A stretch of DNA of 50,646 nucleotides from CAZFVY01 sp964522665 (GTDB lineage Bacteria; Verrucomicrobiota; Verrucomicrobiia; Limisphaerales; CAZFVY01). The notes under the pieces are model-generated. The model worked only from the letters and a program-made list of their open reading frames with translations, ran no database searches and was not told the DNA's origin. A program made the position numbers and the translations under genes. Positions 27,437 through 35,226 of this stretch are shown here, in pieces; position 1 is the stretch's first letter, and each line of letters opens with the position of its first letter. Location of the stretch: NCBI GenBank assembly GCA_964522665.1, contig CAZFVY010000048.1, positions 1 to 50,646 on the forward strand, given 5' to 3'.

Positions 27437-27492
27437 CGTCGCCGCTATTCGACCGCGCATGGTGGCCGGACTGGCGGTCCGCCGGCGCGGCG

Positions 27493-28758
27493 TCAGTTGC
27501 TTCCCAATTGCGGGGTCCGGACGCAAAAGAGATTCTTTTCGGAGCGGATAAAAAGCGCGCCATCGCTGACGGCGTACGAGGCAAGCGTTCGTTCACCAAG
27601 TGGATTCTCGGCGATTTTCTCGAATTGTTCGGTGGCCTTGACGACCACGCCAATGCCTTCTTCGTTCTGAAAATAGATTCGGCCGTCCGCATCGACCGGG
27701 GACGCGGAATAATTGCCGCCGACCCGCTCCTGCCAATGGACTCGACCCGTTCGCGCGTCCAGGCAACTGGCGATGCCGCCATCCGAGACCATGAAGAGAT
27801 CGTCGCCGACGACCAGCAGCGAGGGCGTGTTTGGGGCGCCTTTCTGAATCGTCCAAGCCACATGCGTGTCCGTGACATCCCCCGCGCCATCCGGCCGAAT
27901 CGCCATGACGATTGGGCGGTCGAAGCCGGTCGAAAAAAAGAGCAGGCCATGCGCGAAAATCGGTCGCGGAACCACTGAATAGCCGTCATAACGGACGCGC
28001 CAGAGTTCGTGGCCATTCGCTGGATCGTAGGCGCAAATGGCGTTGCTGCCCGGGCTGATGACCTCGGTCTTGCCGTTCACCGAGATGACCAACGGCGTGC
28101 AGAACGAAAAGGTTTTCTTGGCGTCAGTTTCGCGCGGAACTTTCCACAGTACCTTGCCATCGTTTTTGTCCAGCGCCACCACGAACGGGCTGCTGGCGCC
28201 GTCGCAACTGAAGATGAGCGCCGGGCCGGCGATGACCGGCGATCCGCCGTTGCCATGCACCGGGGAATACTTGAGGCTCGTATTGCGCCACACGACCTTG
28301 CCATCGAGATCGAGGCAGGCGGTGCCTTCGTGACCGAAATGCACATAAATGCGGCTGCCTTCGATCACGGGCGTTGGGCTGGCGTGACTATTCTTGCCGT
28401 GAATGTTCGTAACGAAACCTTCGGGAAAAACCTCCACGTCCCAGACAATGTGACCGGAACGCTTATCGAGGCAGAGGGCGTGAAGCGAGGCGTTGGGCTG
28501 GCCTTCGGCGGAGATGGCGGTCGTCAGATAAAGTCGCCCAGCTTTGACCACCGGAGATGACCAACCGGTTCCGCGAATCGGCGTCTTCCAGGCGATGTTT
28601 TTGGCACCGGCGTCCCCGGCCGCGCGCCAAGTGACGGGCAGGTTGTGTTCCGCGGAATGTCCCTGGCCGGTCGGCCCCCGAAATTCGGGCCAGTCCTCGG
28701 CCTGCGCCGGGCCGACGATCCAACAACCGGCCAGCAAAAGCATCGCGTGTCGCAGCAT
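27493..28758 (-). CDS. Exported PQQ-type beta-propeller protein, paralogue A
   Basis: A 421-residue protein with signal peptide MLRHAMLLLAGCWIVGPAQA and the Verrucomicrobiota/Planctomycetota opener DWPEFRGPTGQGHS. About seven PQQ-like propeller blades follow (for example LHALCLDKRSGHIVWDV, TACLDLDGKVVWRN, FVVALDKNDGKVLWKV, ICAYDPANGHELWRV, ASCLDARTGRVHWQ). No dehydrogenase active-site motif is seen, so a binding or scaffold role is more likely than a quinoprotein enzyme. ATG 28756-28758 is used because the signal peptide begins there; the longer frame adds 24 unlikely residues. It is clearly paralogous to the gene at 30207-31475. Confidence 0.86.
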   Translation of the reverse strand: MLRHAMLLLAGCWIVGPAQAEDWPEFRGPTGQGHSAEHNLPVTWRAAGDAGAKNIAWKTPIRGTGWSSPVVKAGRLYLTTAISAEGQPNASLHALCLDKRSGHIVWDVEVFPEGFVTNIHGKNSHASPTPVIEGSRIYVHFGHEGTACLDLDGKVVWRNTSLKYSPVHGNGGSPVIAGPALIFSCDGASSPFVVALDKNDGKVLWKVPRETDAKKTFSFCTPLVISVNGKTEVISPGSNAICAYDPANGHELWRVRYDGYSVVPRPIFAHGLLFFSTGFDRPIVMAIRPDGAGDVTDTHVAWTIQKGAPNTPSLLVVGDDLFMVSDGGIASCLDARTGRVHWQERVGGNYSASPVDADGRIYFQNEEGIGVVVKATEQFEKIAENPLGERTLASYAVSDGALFIRSEKNLFCVRTPQLGSN

Positions 28759-28789
28759 GTCGCTAGGATGAGCGTTCGCCAAAATTCCG

Positions 28790-28960
28790 TCAAGGCACGC
28801 TGGCGCAATGGAACCAAGGCTTAGCGCCACCGGTTGAAACTTTCGAAGGCCCGGGCTGAACGAGCGGGCGGCGCCACTTGATGAGCTTCATGAGATCGCG
28901 CTTTTCGCTGTCGGTCAGGTCGTAGATTTCGGTGTCGGGCGGGCAATGTTGGATCTTCAG
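28790..28960 (-). pseudogene. Gene fragment resembling part of an adenine-specific DNA methyltransferase
   Basis: A 56-codon frame with no ATG at its head; it begins directly after an in-frame TGA. It reads C-P-P-D-T-E-I-Y-D-L-T-D then SEKRDLMKLIKWRRPL, very protein-like. From memory, …TEIYDLTD-x-x-KRDL-x-x-LI-x-x-GKPLPDKYRF occurs in bacterial adenine-specific DNA methyltransferases (Mod/type III-like). Here similarity ends at KLI, and the frame closes 22 codons later at TGA 28790-28792. Both ends of the gene are missing, so it looks like a decayed remnant. The identification rests on recall alone. Confidence 0.45.
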
Positions 28961-29216
28961 TCAATTAAAACATGACAAATGCCGTCGCGTTAACCAATTG
29001 ATGATAAAGTGTTAATACAAGATATTGATTCGCGCATTGCCATATGTCGCGCCGCCAATCAATTGACCGTCAATTAAACTCCCTAGATGCGAGGCCGGAA
29101 CAGGTGATCCTAAATTCATCTTGTCGGCATCGTCAAAATCGTGTTTTACAACCTGTCGGAATTACGTATTATGTGGTTGGCGACCAGAGCGAGCCGGACC
29201 CTTTCCGACTCCGCGA
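28961..29216. other. AT-rich intergenic stretch between methylase fragment and DUF3800 gene
   Basis: This stretch is clearly more AT-rich than its neighbours. It holds a perfect 7-bp palindrome (29061-29075, GTCAATT half-sites one base apart) and another GTCAATT at 28960-28966; GTCAATTAAA recurs at 28960 and 29069. A minus-strand frame from 29161 to the TAA at 29012 encodes 49 protein-like residues (…SLIDGQLIGGATYGNAR…), with an internal ATG at 29117-29119. It may be another gene remnant. Confidence 0.4.
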
Positions 29217-30002
29217 TTAATTCCCTGGCCGCCCCTTTTTTTGTTCGGCGGTCAGCCAGGCATTGACGTCTTTGAATCGCTCGTCCCCGACATGAATGAG
29301 GGGTTCGATCAACGGCAGGCCGCTTTCGTCGATGCTTTTGATCGTCATTCCCGCCTTTTTCTCCTCCTTGCGCCGGGCGGTATAGACGCACAGGTCGCAC
29401 AACTGGAGAACGACGCTCTTCTCGGAATCGATGAAAAATCCCTTCTCGACTATTTGGCCGAGTTTCAGTGCTCCTTCCGCACCGCGAAGGAGACGGATCG
29501 CCTTCTCGACGTCACCCACAACTTCGTGGTTTTCGTCGGAAATGAAAATGCCTAACGGCGAGCCGGCGAGGGATTTCAGAAGATCGTCAACCACGCGCGC
29601 AAGCAACGGAAAGGCCGCCACGTGCGGATTAATGGCCACACCGGTTCCGAAGCAGCGCTGACTCCACTCCATGAATCGTTTTTTCGCGATGGCACGATAA
29701 ATGAATTTCAAGCCGTGTTTTTGCGCGAGGCGAAACCATTCATCCCGAAACGCCAGTCGATGGGCGATGGGGAATTGCTTGAAAAAGCCGTTCCTCGGGT
29801 TGCTGATTTCCGTCGCATGAATCTCGAAATCATTCGGATGCGGGGCCGGAAAGCTCCTTTCGATGGCGGCCAGAAGATCCTTCTCCAAAGCCAGCCAGAC
29901 CGATTCGGGAACCACGAGCGCTCCGAGGACGAAAATCGGCTGAACCTGATCCTTCAGATTCGTGCCGGTCTGGCCTGATTCGTCGAGATAGATCAGATGC
30001 AT
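29217..30002 (-). CDS. DUF3800-family protein
   Basis: A 261-residue protein with the DUF3800 hallmarks: N-terminal YLDESGQTG (the Asp-Glu pair is thought to be part of an RNase H-like metal site), a central IFISDENHE block at about 165, and C-terminal FFIDSEKSVVLQLCDLCVYTARR (S-x-x-LQL-x-D motif). DUF3800 proteins are putative RNase H-fold nucleases often found in mobile or defence-associated loci; activity is unproven. ATG 30000-30002 is preferred over TTG 30006 because the motif begins at once. It lies between two PQQ-type propeller paralogues and beside a methylase-like fragment, which suggests an inserted accessory segment. Confidence 0.8.
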   Translation of the reverse strand: MHLIYLDESGQTGTNLKDQVQPIFVLGALVVPESVWLALEKDLLAAIERSFPAPHPNDFEIHATEISNPRNGFFKQFPIAHRLAFRDEWFRLAQKHGLKFIYRAIAKKRFMEWSQRCFGTGVAINPHVAAFPLLARVVDDLLKSLAGSPLGIFISDENHEVVGDVEKAIRLLRGAEGALKLGQIVEKGFFIDSEKSVVLQLCDLCVYTARRKEEKKAGMTIKSIDESGLPLIEPLIHVGDERFKDVNAWLTAEQKKGRPGN

Positions 30003-30004
30003 GC

Positions 30005-30217
30005 TCAAGTTTTGTGATCGTCGTCCTCCGGGTGGGGGAGGAAGTTGATGAGAAACGTCCGCTTTTCCTTCAGACGTTTGCCGCTGAAAGAGAATTTCGC
30101 TCGGCTCACCGTTTTACCGGCGGGAAACGATCGCTGCTCCCGATTTAGCGACGAGTACGCTGAAGAGGTGAATTCAGGGAGAAGCGCCACGGCGACAAAT
30201 CCGGAGCTACTCCTCAA
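30005..30217 (-). CDS. Possible small basic protein upstream of the DUF3800 gene
   Basis: A frame of up to 70 codons (TTG start at 30217, no internal ATG) ends with TGA 30005-30007, two bases before the DUF3800 ATG. The C-terminal 40 residues are basic then acidic (FSGKRLKEKRTFLINFLPH…). Its head overlaps the 3' end of the propeller gene at 30207. The stop-start spacing suggests coupling, but the lack of a good start and of a known family leaves it doubtful. Confidence 0.25.
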   Translation of the reverse strand: MRSSSGFVAVALLPEFTSSAYSSLNREQRSFPAGKTVSRAKFSFSGKRLKEKRTFLINFLPHPEDDDHKT

Positions 30218-31475
30218 GCCGGTAAAGGCTGGTGCGGGTGCGGAGGAAGAAGGCTTTGCCGGCGATGGCGGGCGAGGCCATGAAACCGTCTTCCAGTTTA
30301 TTCTCCGCGAGCACTTTGAACTCCCGACCGGTGGCGAGGGCGGTGGTCTTGCCTTCCTCGGAAAAGACGTAAATCCGTCCGTCGGCGAAGACGGGCGAGG
30401 CCGAGTAGTTCCCTTCGACCCGATTGCGCCAAACCTCTTTGCCGGTGCGGGCTTCTATGCAACTGGCGATGCCGCCATCGTCGATCATGTAAAGCAAATC
30501 GTCCACGAGCACCGGAGACGGCTTGCACGGCACGTTGCGCGTCACTTTCCAAGCGACGTTGGAATCGGTCACGATTCCTTTGCCGCCGGGGCGGACGGCC
30601 CAAAGTTCTCCGCGCGAGAAACCGGTGCAGACGAAGAACATCCCCAGTCCGGTGACCGGTCGCGCCGAGCCGGAATGGCACTTGCGTTCTTCGACGCGCC
30701 ACAGCTCATCGCCGGTGTTCGGGTCGTAGGCATACGTAGCCTTCGACCCGAGGCTGAGCATCACCGGTTTGCCCTCGAACTCGGTGATCAGCGGCGTGGA
30801 AAACGCCTTCCGGAAATCGCCGTCGGCTTGGGGTTTGCCTTCGGGGGTCAGGTCCTGGAAATCAATCGAGCGATCTTTTTTCCACACGGTTTTGCCGGTC
30901 GCCTTATCGAGCGCCACGACGAACTGGAAATCGCTCCCGTCGAAATGCATGATCAGCAGGTTATTGTACAGGACGGGCGAAGAACCAGCGCCGCGGAAAT
31001 GGTTGCAGACGAAGTCACGCCGCTCCCAGAGTACCTTGCCGGTTTCGGTGTCGATGCAAGCGGTTCCGGGCGAGCCGAAGGTGACATAGACGCGGCCTGG
31101 CTCGATGACCGGCGTCGGCGAGCCGTAGCTGTTGAATTTGTGCGCGAATTGCGGCGTGGCGACATCGAAGAGTTTCAGATCGTGGACGATCTTGCCGGAT
31201 TCGCGATCCACGCAGACGGCGAACAGTTCGCGGCCGTCTTCGGAGGCGGTGGAAACCCAGATTTGATTGGCGAGCACCACGGGCGAGGACCAGGCGCGGC
31301 CGTGAACGGCAGTTTTCCATTTCACATGGTTCGTCTCGCTCCAAGTCAGCGGCACGCCTTGGGAATCCGAGTGTCCCTGGCCATCCGGCCCGCGGAATTG
31401 TGGCCAATCCTGGCTGCAGCGGGAGGTTGATGGCAACGTCACGCAGACGGCGACCAACCAAATCATTCGTTTCAT
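30207..31475 (-). CDS. Exported PQQ-type beta-propeller protein, paralogue B
   Basis: A 422-residue paralogue of the 27493-28758 product. ATG 31473-31475 follows a good Shine-Dalgarno (AAGGA, 5 nt spacing) and opens a signal peptide MKRMIWLVAVCVTLPSTSRC; a Cys at its end could make it a lipoprotein, but the lipobox is poor. The mature start DWPQFRGPDGQGHS and the blade signatures (LFAVCVDRESGKIVHDL, TACIDTETGKVLWE, FVVALDKATGKTVWKK, TYAYDPNTGDELWRV, ASCIEARTGKEVWRN) align block for block with paralogue A. The SSPV and NYSASPV repeats are also shared. The two probably arose by tandem duplication and were later separated by the DUF3800/methylase-fragment segment. Catalytic function is unproven. 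The Gfo/Idh/MocA gene lies 25 bp upstream on the same strand, so the two may share a transcript. Confidence 0.87.
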   Translation of the reverse strand: MKRMIWLVAVCVTLPSTSRCSQDWPQFRGPDGQGHSDSQGVPLTWSETNHVKWKTAVHGRAWSSPVVLANQIWVSTASEDGRELFAVCVDRESGKIVHDLKLFDVATPQFAHKFNSYGSPTPVIEPGRVYVTFGSPGTACIDTETGKVLWERRDFVCNHFRGAGSSPVLYNNLLIMHFDGSDFQFVVALDKATGKTVWKKDRSIDFQDLTPEGKPQADGDFRKAFSTPLITEFEGKPVMLSLGSKATYAYDPNTGDELWRVEERKCHSGSARPVTGLGMFFVCTGFSRGELWAVRPGGKGIVTDSNVAWKVTRNVPCKPSPVLVDDLLYMIDDGGIASCIEARTGKEVWRNRVEGNYSASPVFADGRIYVFSEEGKTTALATGREFKVLAENKLEDGFMASPAIAGKAFFLRTRTSLYRLEE

Positions 31476-31500
31476 CTGATCCTTTCGTTCCGATTCAATT

Positions 31501-32841
31501 CTAAACTCCCCAGCCTTTGCGGTATTCGGTGCGCAGATAGGCATTCGCTTCGGGGACGTTGGTCACTTTAAGGTCCGCGGAGTTCCACTCGATTGGTTTG
31601 CTGGCGCGGAGCGCGACGTTACCGAGAAGGACGGCTTCGGTCATCGGTCCCGCGTAATCGAAGTTCGAAAGCGCGCGGGGGCCGCCCTTGCACGCGGCGA
31701 TCCATTCGAGGTGATGGCTTTTTTCGCCGGCGGGATACCGCGGGAGGGTGACCGGGATCGACTTGAAATCTTCGACGCGGGCGCCCGAGAGGAAGACGCC
31801 GACGCCCGATTGTTTGGGCACGAACAGAATGTCTTTTTCGCCGACCAGAATCGTGCCGTTGTCAGTCAAATCGCGGTACGGCACGGTGCGATCCTGGACG
31901 AGGTCGGGCGACGGTTTCCTGCCGCCGTCATACCAGGTGAGTTTGACGGGAGGACCGCCTTTCTGGCCGGGGAACTCAAAATCGATGATCGACCAAGTTG
32001 GCGCCATTTCCTGACTCACCGGCGCGGATTGCGCCGACACGCGGGTCGGCGCCTTCAAGTCGAGCGCGAAGAACGCCAAATCCATGATGTGGCACGCCAT
32101 GTCGCCCAACGCGCCGGTGCCAAAATCCCAAAAGCCCCGCCACTTAAAGGGGGCGTAGGCGGGATGATAGGGGCGATAGGGCGCGACGCCGAGCCAGAGG
32201 TCCCAGTCCAACGTGCCGGGAACCGCGGGGGAGTCCTCGGGCCGCTTCATCCCTTGCGGCCAAAGTTTGCCGGGCCGATCGGTCCAGCAATGCACGGCTT
32301 TCACGCGGCCCAAGGCGCCGCCACGGACCAACTCGACCAGGCGCCGGGCGGCGGGGTTGGCATGGCCTTGATTGCCCATCTGAGTCATGACTTTGCGACG
32401 GCGCGCCACCGCCGCCATTTGCCGCGCCTCGAAGACCGAATGAGCGAGCGGCTTCTGACAATAGACGTGCTTGCCCATTTCCATGGCCATAATCGAAATG
32501 GGCGCGTGCATGTGATCCGGCGTTGCGACATCGACGGCGTCAATGTGCCGCCCCTCCCGTTCGAGCATCACGCGAAAGTCCTTGAATCGTTTGGCATTCG
32601 GAAATTTTGCCAAGGTTGCCGCGGCGTTCACGTCGTCCACGTCACACAGCGCGACGATGTTCTCCGTCGTGCTGCAATCGATGTCGCTGGCGCCCTTGCC
32701 GCCGACGCCGATACCCGCGAGGTTGAGCCGTTCGTTGGCGCCGAGCACGTTGCGGTCCGCGACGAAGGGAAAGGCGAGCGCGCTCGCGGCGAGCGCCGAT
32801 TCTTGGATAAACATTCGACGGGAGAGATGACGTTTCGTCAT
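31501..32841 (-). CDS. Tat-exported Gfo/Idh/MocA-family oxidoreductase
   Basis: A 446-residue NAD(P)-dependent oxidoreductase family member acting on sugars, inositols or related polyols. The N-terminus has a twin-arginine signal (SRRMFIQESALAASALAFPF). The Rossmann domain follows, with the nucleotide loop GIGVGGKGASD, CDVDD, VDVATPDHMHAPISI and the family motif EMGKHVYCQKPLAHS, where the Lys of E/Q-K-P is catalytic. The C-terminal alpha/beta domain includes the GALGDMACHIMDLAF signature. Such Tat-exported paralogues are expanded in Verrucomicrobiota and Planctomycetota, and their substrates are mostly unknown. It is the upstream gene of a probable two-gene unit with propeller paralogue B. 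Confidence 0.93.
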   Translation of the reverse strand: MTKRHLSRRMFIQESALAASALAFPFVADRNVLGANERLNLAGIGVGGKGASDIDCSTTENIVALCDVDDVNAAATLAKFPNAKRFKDFRVMLEREGRHIDAVDVATPDHMHAPISIMAMEMGKHVYCQKPLAHSVFEARQMAAVARRRKVMTQMGNQGHANPAARRLVELVRGGALGRVKAVHCWTDRPGKLWPQGMKRPEDSPAVPGTLDWDLWLGVAPYRPYHPAYAPFKWRGFWDFGTGALGDMACHIMDLAFFALDLKAPTRVSAQSAPVSQEMAPTWSIIDFEFPGQKGGPPVKLTWYDGGRKPSPDLVQDRTVPYRDLTDNGTILVGEKDILFVPKQSGVGVFLSGARVEDFKSIPVTLPRYPAGEKSHHLEWIAACKGGPRALSNFDYAGPMTEAVLLGNVALRASKPIEWNSADLKVTNVPEANAYLRTEYRKGWGV

Positions 32842-33061
32842 AAGACGGATCGGGCTAGGCTCGCCGAAAGGTCATCGAAGCAGCTTTCGCCCGAATGAAT
32901 GTATGGCCTCGATCATGGTGAAATTCAATTATCAGCAATTGTGCCCGCGTGGACCTGGGGCGTCAATTCCCCGTCACGCTTGCCGCGCTGGATGGCGCGG
33001 TGCGTTTGGTGAGCGGCAGGCGTCTTGCGAGATGGATCGAGCTCTGGCAGAATTGCGATCT

Positions 33062-34240
33062 ATGAAACTCCTCTCCCTTTCGCGGCGTGAATTCTCGTGC
33101 GTTCGTTCCCGCGCCTGCGCGAAGTGGTCGAGGGCGGTCCGCCTTGCCGCGATCGTACTCGGCGTATTTGCCGCGGGCGTGAGTCCGGGCGCGGAGTCGG
33201 GCGCGGCGACCATTAAGTGGACGGTGACAACGATTGCCGGTACGGGGCACGCGGGTTATTCCGGGGATGGCGGGCCCGCGACGAAGGCGGAATTTAATAA
33301 TCCTTATGGTCTCAATCGCGGACCGGACGGCGCTTTGTACGTTTGTGAAGTGGACAATCACGTCATCCGCCGGATCGACTCGGCGGGCATCGTGTCCACG
33401 TTTGCCGGGACTGGCAGGCGTGGCAATACCGGGGACGGCGGTCTGGCGCGCGAGGCCGATTTAGGCGAACCGTACGAGGTCCGGTTCGATGCGGCGGGCA
33501 ACCTGTTTTTTGTCGATATGGCCAACAACCTCGTCCGCCGGATCGATGCGAAAACGCACAAACTTTCGACGGTCGCGGGCGTCGGCCGAGCGGGATTCTC
33601 CGGCGACGGTGGGCCGGCGACCCAGGCCGAACTGAAACAACCGCACAGCATTCAATTTGATCACCACGGCGACCTCTACATTTGTGACATCGGAAATTAT
33701 CGGGTTCGCAAGGTGGACCTTAAAACGGGAGTTATCTCGACCGTGGCCGGGAATGGGCAGCGGGGCGCCGCTCCGGACGGGGCGCTGATTCTGGGGTCAC
33801 CTTTGGATGGGCCGCGCGCCATTGGCTTCGATGGCCGAGATAATCTCTGGCTGGCGCTGCGCGAAGGGAACGCCGTCTATTATTTGGATCGCGGAGCCGG
33901 GGTGATTCATCATGTGGCCGGCTCGGGCGAAAAGGGATTCACCGGCCACGGTGGACCCGCCCTCCAGGCGACCTTGAACGGTCCCAAGGGCTTGAGCATC
34001 GGTCCGGATGGCAACGTTTACCTGGCTGATACCGGAAATCACGGAATCCGCATGATCGATCGGAAGCGGAATACGCTGGAATTGGTGGCCGGTTCGGGTG
34101 AGCGGGGTGACGGACCGGACGGCGACGCGTTGGCTTGCAGATTCTCCAGTCCGCACGGAATTTTTGTGGACCGCGACGGGGCGATCTACGTCGGGGACAG
34201 CGAGGCGCACCGGGTGCGAGTGATCCGCCGCGTGCCTTGA
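33062..34240 (+). CDS. Exported NHL-repeat beta-propeller protein
   Basis: A 392-residue protein. ATG 33062 begins an N-terminus with a hydrophobic export segment at about 30-45 (LAAIVLGVFAAGVSPGAES); the longer upstream frame adds 53 unlikely residues. The mature part is six NHL repeats of about 50-55 residues with the pattern IAGTGHAGYSGDGGPATKAEF, N-P-x-G-L, GPDGALYVCEVDNHVIRRID, repeated with variation (STFAGTGRRGNTGDGG, STVAGVGRAGFSGDGG, HHVAGSGEKGFTGHGG, ELVAGSGERGDGPDGD). NHL propellers of this kind bind proteins or sugars; no catalytic residues are evident. It is divergent from the Gfo/Idh/MocA gene, with about 220 bp between them. Confidence 0.85.
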   Translation: MKLLSLSRREFSCVRSRACAKWSRAVRLAAIVLGVFAAGVSPGAESGAATIKWTVTTIAGTGHAGYSGDGGPATKAEFNNPYGLNRGPDGALYVCEVDNHVIRRIDSAGIVSTFAGTGRRGNTGDGGLAREADLGEPYEVRFDAAGNLFFVDMANNLVRRIDAKTHKLSTVAGVGRAGFSGDGGPATQAELKQPHSIQFDHHGDLYICDIGNYRVRKVDLKTGVISTVAGNGQRGAAPDGALILGSPLDGPRAIGFDGRDNLWLALREGNAVYYLDRGAGVIHHVAGSGEKGFTGHGGPALQATLNGPKGLSIGPDGNVYLADTGNHGIRMIDRKRNTLELVAGSGERGDGPDGDALACRFSSPHGIFVDRDGAIYVGDSEAHRVRVIRRVP

Positions 34241-34312
34241 GCTAATCGTCGAGCTGGGCTGCGCCGGTCGTGGCATTCTGATGGCTCGACGATGCGTTTG
34301 ACGATATTGCGT

Positions 34313-34340
34313 TTGACGAGTTGAACCGCGCGATTACGAT
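34313..34340 (+). promoter_or_regulatory. Candidate promoter giving a leaderless rhodanese mRNA
   Basis: TTGACG (34313-34318), a 16-bp spacer and TACGAT (34335-34340) form a plausible sigma70-type promoter. The ATG of the rhodanese gene (34347) is only 7 nt after the -10, where transcription would start, so the mRNA may have no leader. The -35 lies in the second copy of an 11-bp direct repeat GCGTTTGACGA (34294-34304 and 34309-34319, 15-bp period). Confidence 0.35.
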
Positions 34341-34346
34341 GGCGGC

Positions 34347-34721
34347 ATGGATCATTCGCCCGGCTTTTTGAAATTGGTGAACGACGCGCGGTCGCGCGTG
34401 CATGAGGTTGCTTTGGAAGAGGCACGCGCGCGTTTGAAGGCCAATCCCAAAGCCGTTCTGCTGGACGTCCGCGAGGACCACGAATGGCAGAACGGCCACG
34501 CCACCGACGCGGTCCACCTGGGCAAAGGCATCTTCGAGCGTGATCTGGAGAAGACGTTTCCCGAGAGCGACACGGAAATCATCATGTATTGTGGCGGCGG
34601 ATACCGTTCCGCGCTGACGGCGGACGCGGCGCAAAAAATGGGTTACAAAAACGTTCACTCCTTGATCGGCGGCTATCGGGAGATGCTCGGCGCCAGTTGG
34701 CCGATGACGCGCGAGAGTTGA
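34347..34721 (+). CDS. Rhodanese-like sulfurtransferase domain protein
   Basis: A 124-residue single-domain rhodanese. It has the fold markers AVLLDVREDHEWQNGHATDAVHLGKGIFE and the active-site loop MYCGGGYRSALTADA, where the Cys carries the persulfide, then SLIGGYREML. Such proteins move sulfane sulfur to cytoplasmic acceptors; the length is typical. No Shine-Dalgarno is present just before the ATG, consistent with the candidate leaderless promoter. The next gene, a [2Fe-2S] ferredoxin-like protein, starts about 40-57 bp downstream. Sulfur supply for Fe-S assembly is a possible shared theme, but this is inference. Confidence 0.9.
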   Translation: MDHSPGFLKLVNDARSRVHEVALEEARARLKANPKAVLLDVREDHEWQNGHATDAVHLGKGIFERDLEKTFPESDTEIIMYCGGGYRSALTADAAQKMGYKNVHSLIGGYREMLGASWPMTRES

Positions 34722-34777
34722 ACCTCCGCCAAGGCATCCGAGCGTTATTCGGAGCCGCGGTGAGCCCGAGCGAAGCA

Positions 34778-35137
34778 ATGTCCAGCGAATTGACCCAAAT
34801 CGCCGCGACCCTCGGCCTGGAGAAATACCGGCGGCATATCTTTTTGTGCGCGGATCAGTCGGAGCCGAAATGCGCTCCGAAAGCGGCGAGTTTGGAGGCC
34901 TGGGATTTCTTGAAGCGACGACTGAAGGAGTTGGGACTGGTCGGCCCCGAGCCGCTAATTTATCGGACCAAGGCCAATTGCCTGCGGGTCTGCGTGAACG
35001 GTCCGATCGCGGTCATTTATCCAGAAGGAACGTGGTACCATTCCTGTGACGCGAGGGTCTTGGAACGGATCATCCAAGAGCACCTCATCCAAGGGAAGAT
35101 CGTGACGGAATTTGCGTTTGCCACGAATCCGATGTGA
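34778..35137 (+). CDS. Thioredoxin-like [2Fe-2S] ferredoxin
   Basis: A 119-residue protein matching the (2Fe-2S) ferredoxin family related to the NuoE/HyfE C-terminal fold: HIFLCADQSEPKCAP near the start supplies two Cys, and TKANCLRVCVNGPIAVIYPEGTWY supplies the second pair with the conserved NGP-x-x-V-x-YPEG-x-WY block. It probably carries electrons as a small soluble partner of an unknown oxidoreductase. The start could instead be GTG 34760, which has a GGAG 5 nt upstream and would add six residues; I keep ATG because Shine-Dalgarno use is weak across this window. It probably shares a transcript with the rhodanese gene. Confidence 0.87.
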   Translation: MSSELTQIAATLGLEKYRRHIFLCADQSEPKCAPKAASLEAWDFLKRRLKELGLVGPEPLIYRTKANCLRVCVNGPIAVIYPEGTWYHSCDARVLERIIQEHLIQGKIVTEFAFATNPM

Positions 35138-35226
35138 CCTGGTGAGGTCAGATTCCCGTCCAAAAGCAGGACAATGGCTGATCGGTTTGTCCAGCTGTGA
35201 CCCGGCGGCGCTGAGCCGAGGGGTGG

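Noticed and set aside
30045..31430. A 461-codon plus-strand frame opposite propeller paralogue B
   Set aside because: The propeller on the minus strand has signal peptide, Shine-Dalgarno and repeats. The plus frame arises from the repeat structure in GC-rich DNA.
31711..32898. A 395-codon plus-strand frame opposite the Gfo/Idh/MocA gene
   Set aside because: The composition is shadow-like (many His, Arg, Gly), and the opposite strand has a Tat signal and the full family motifs.
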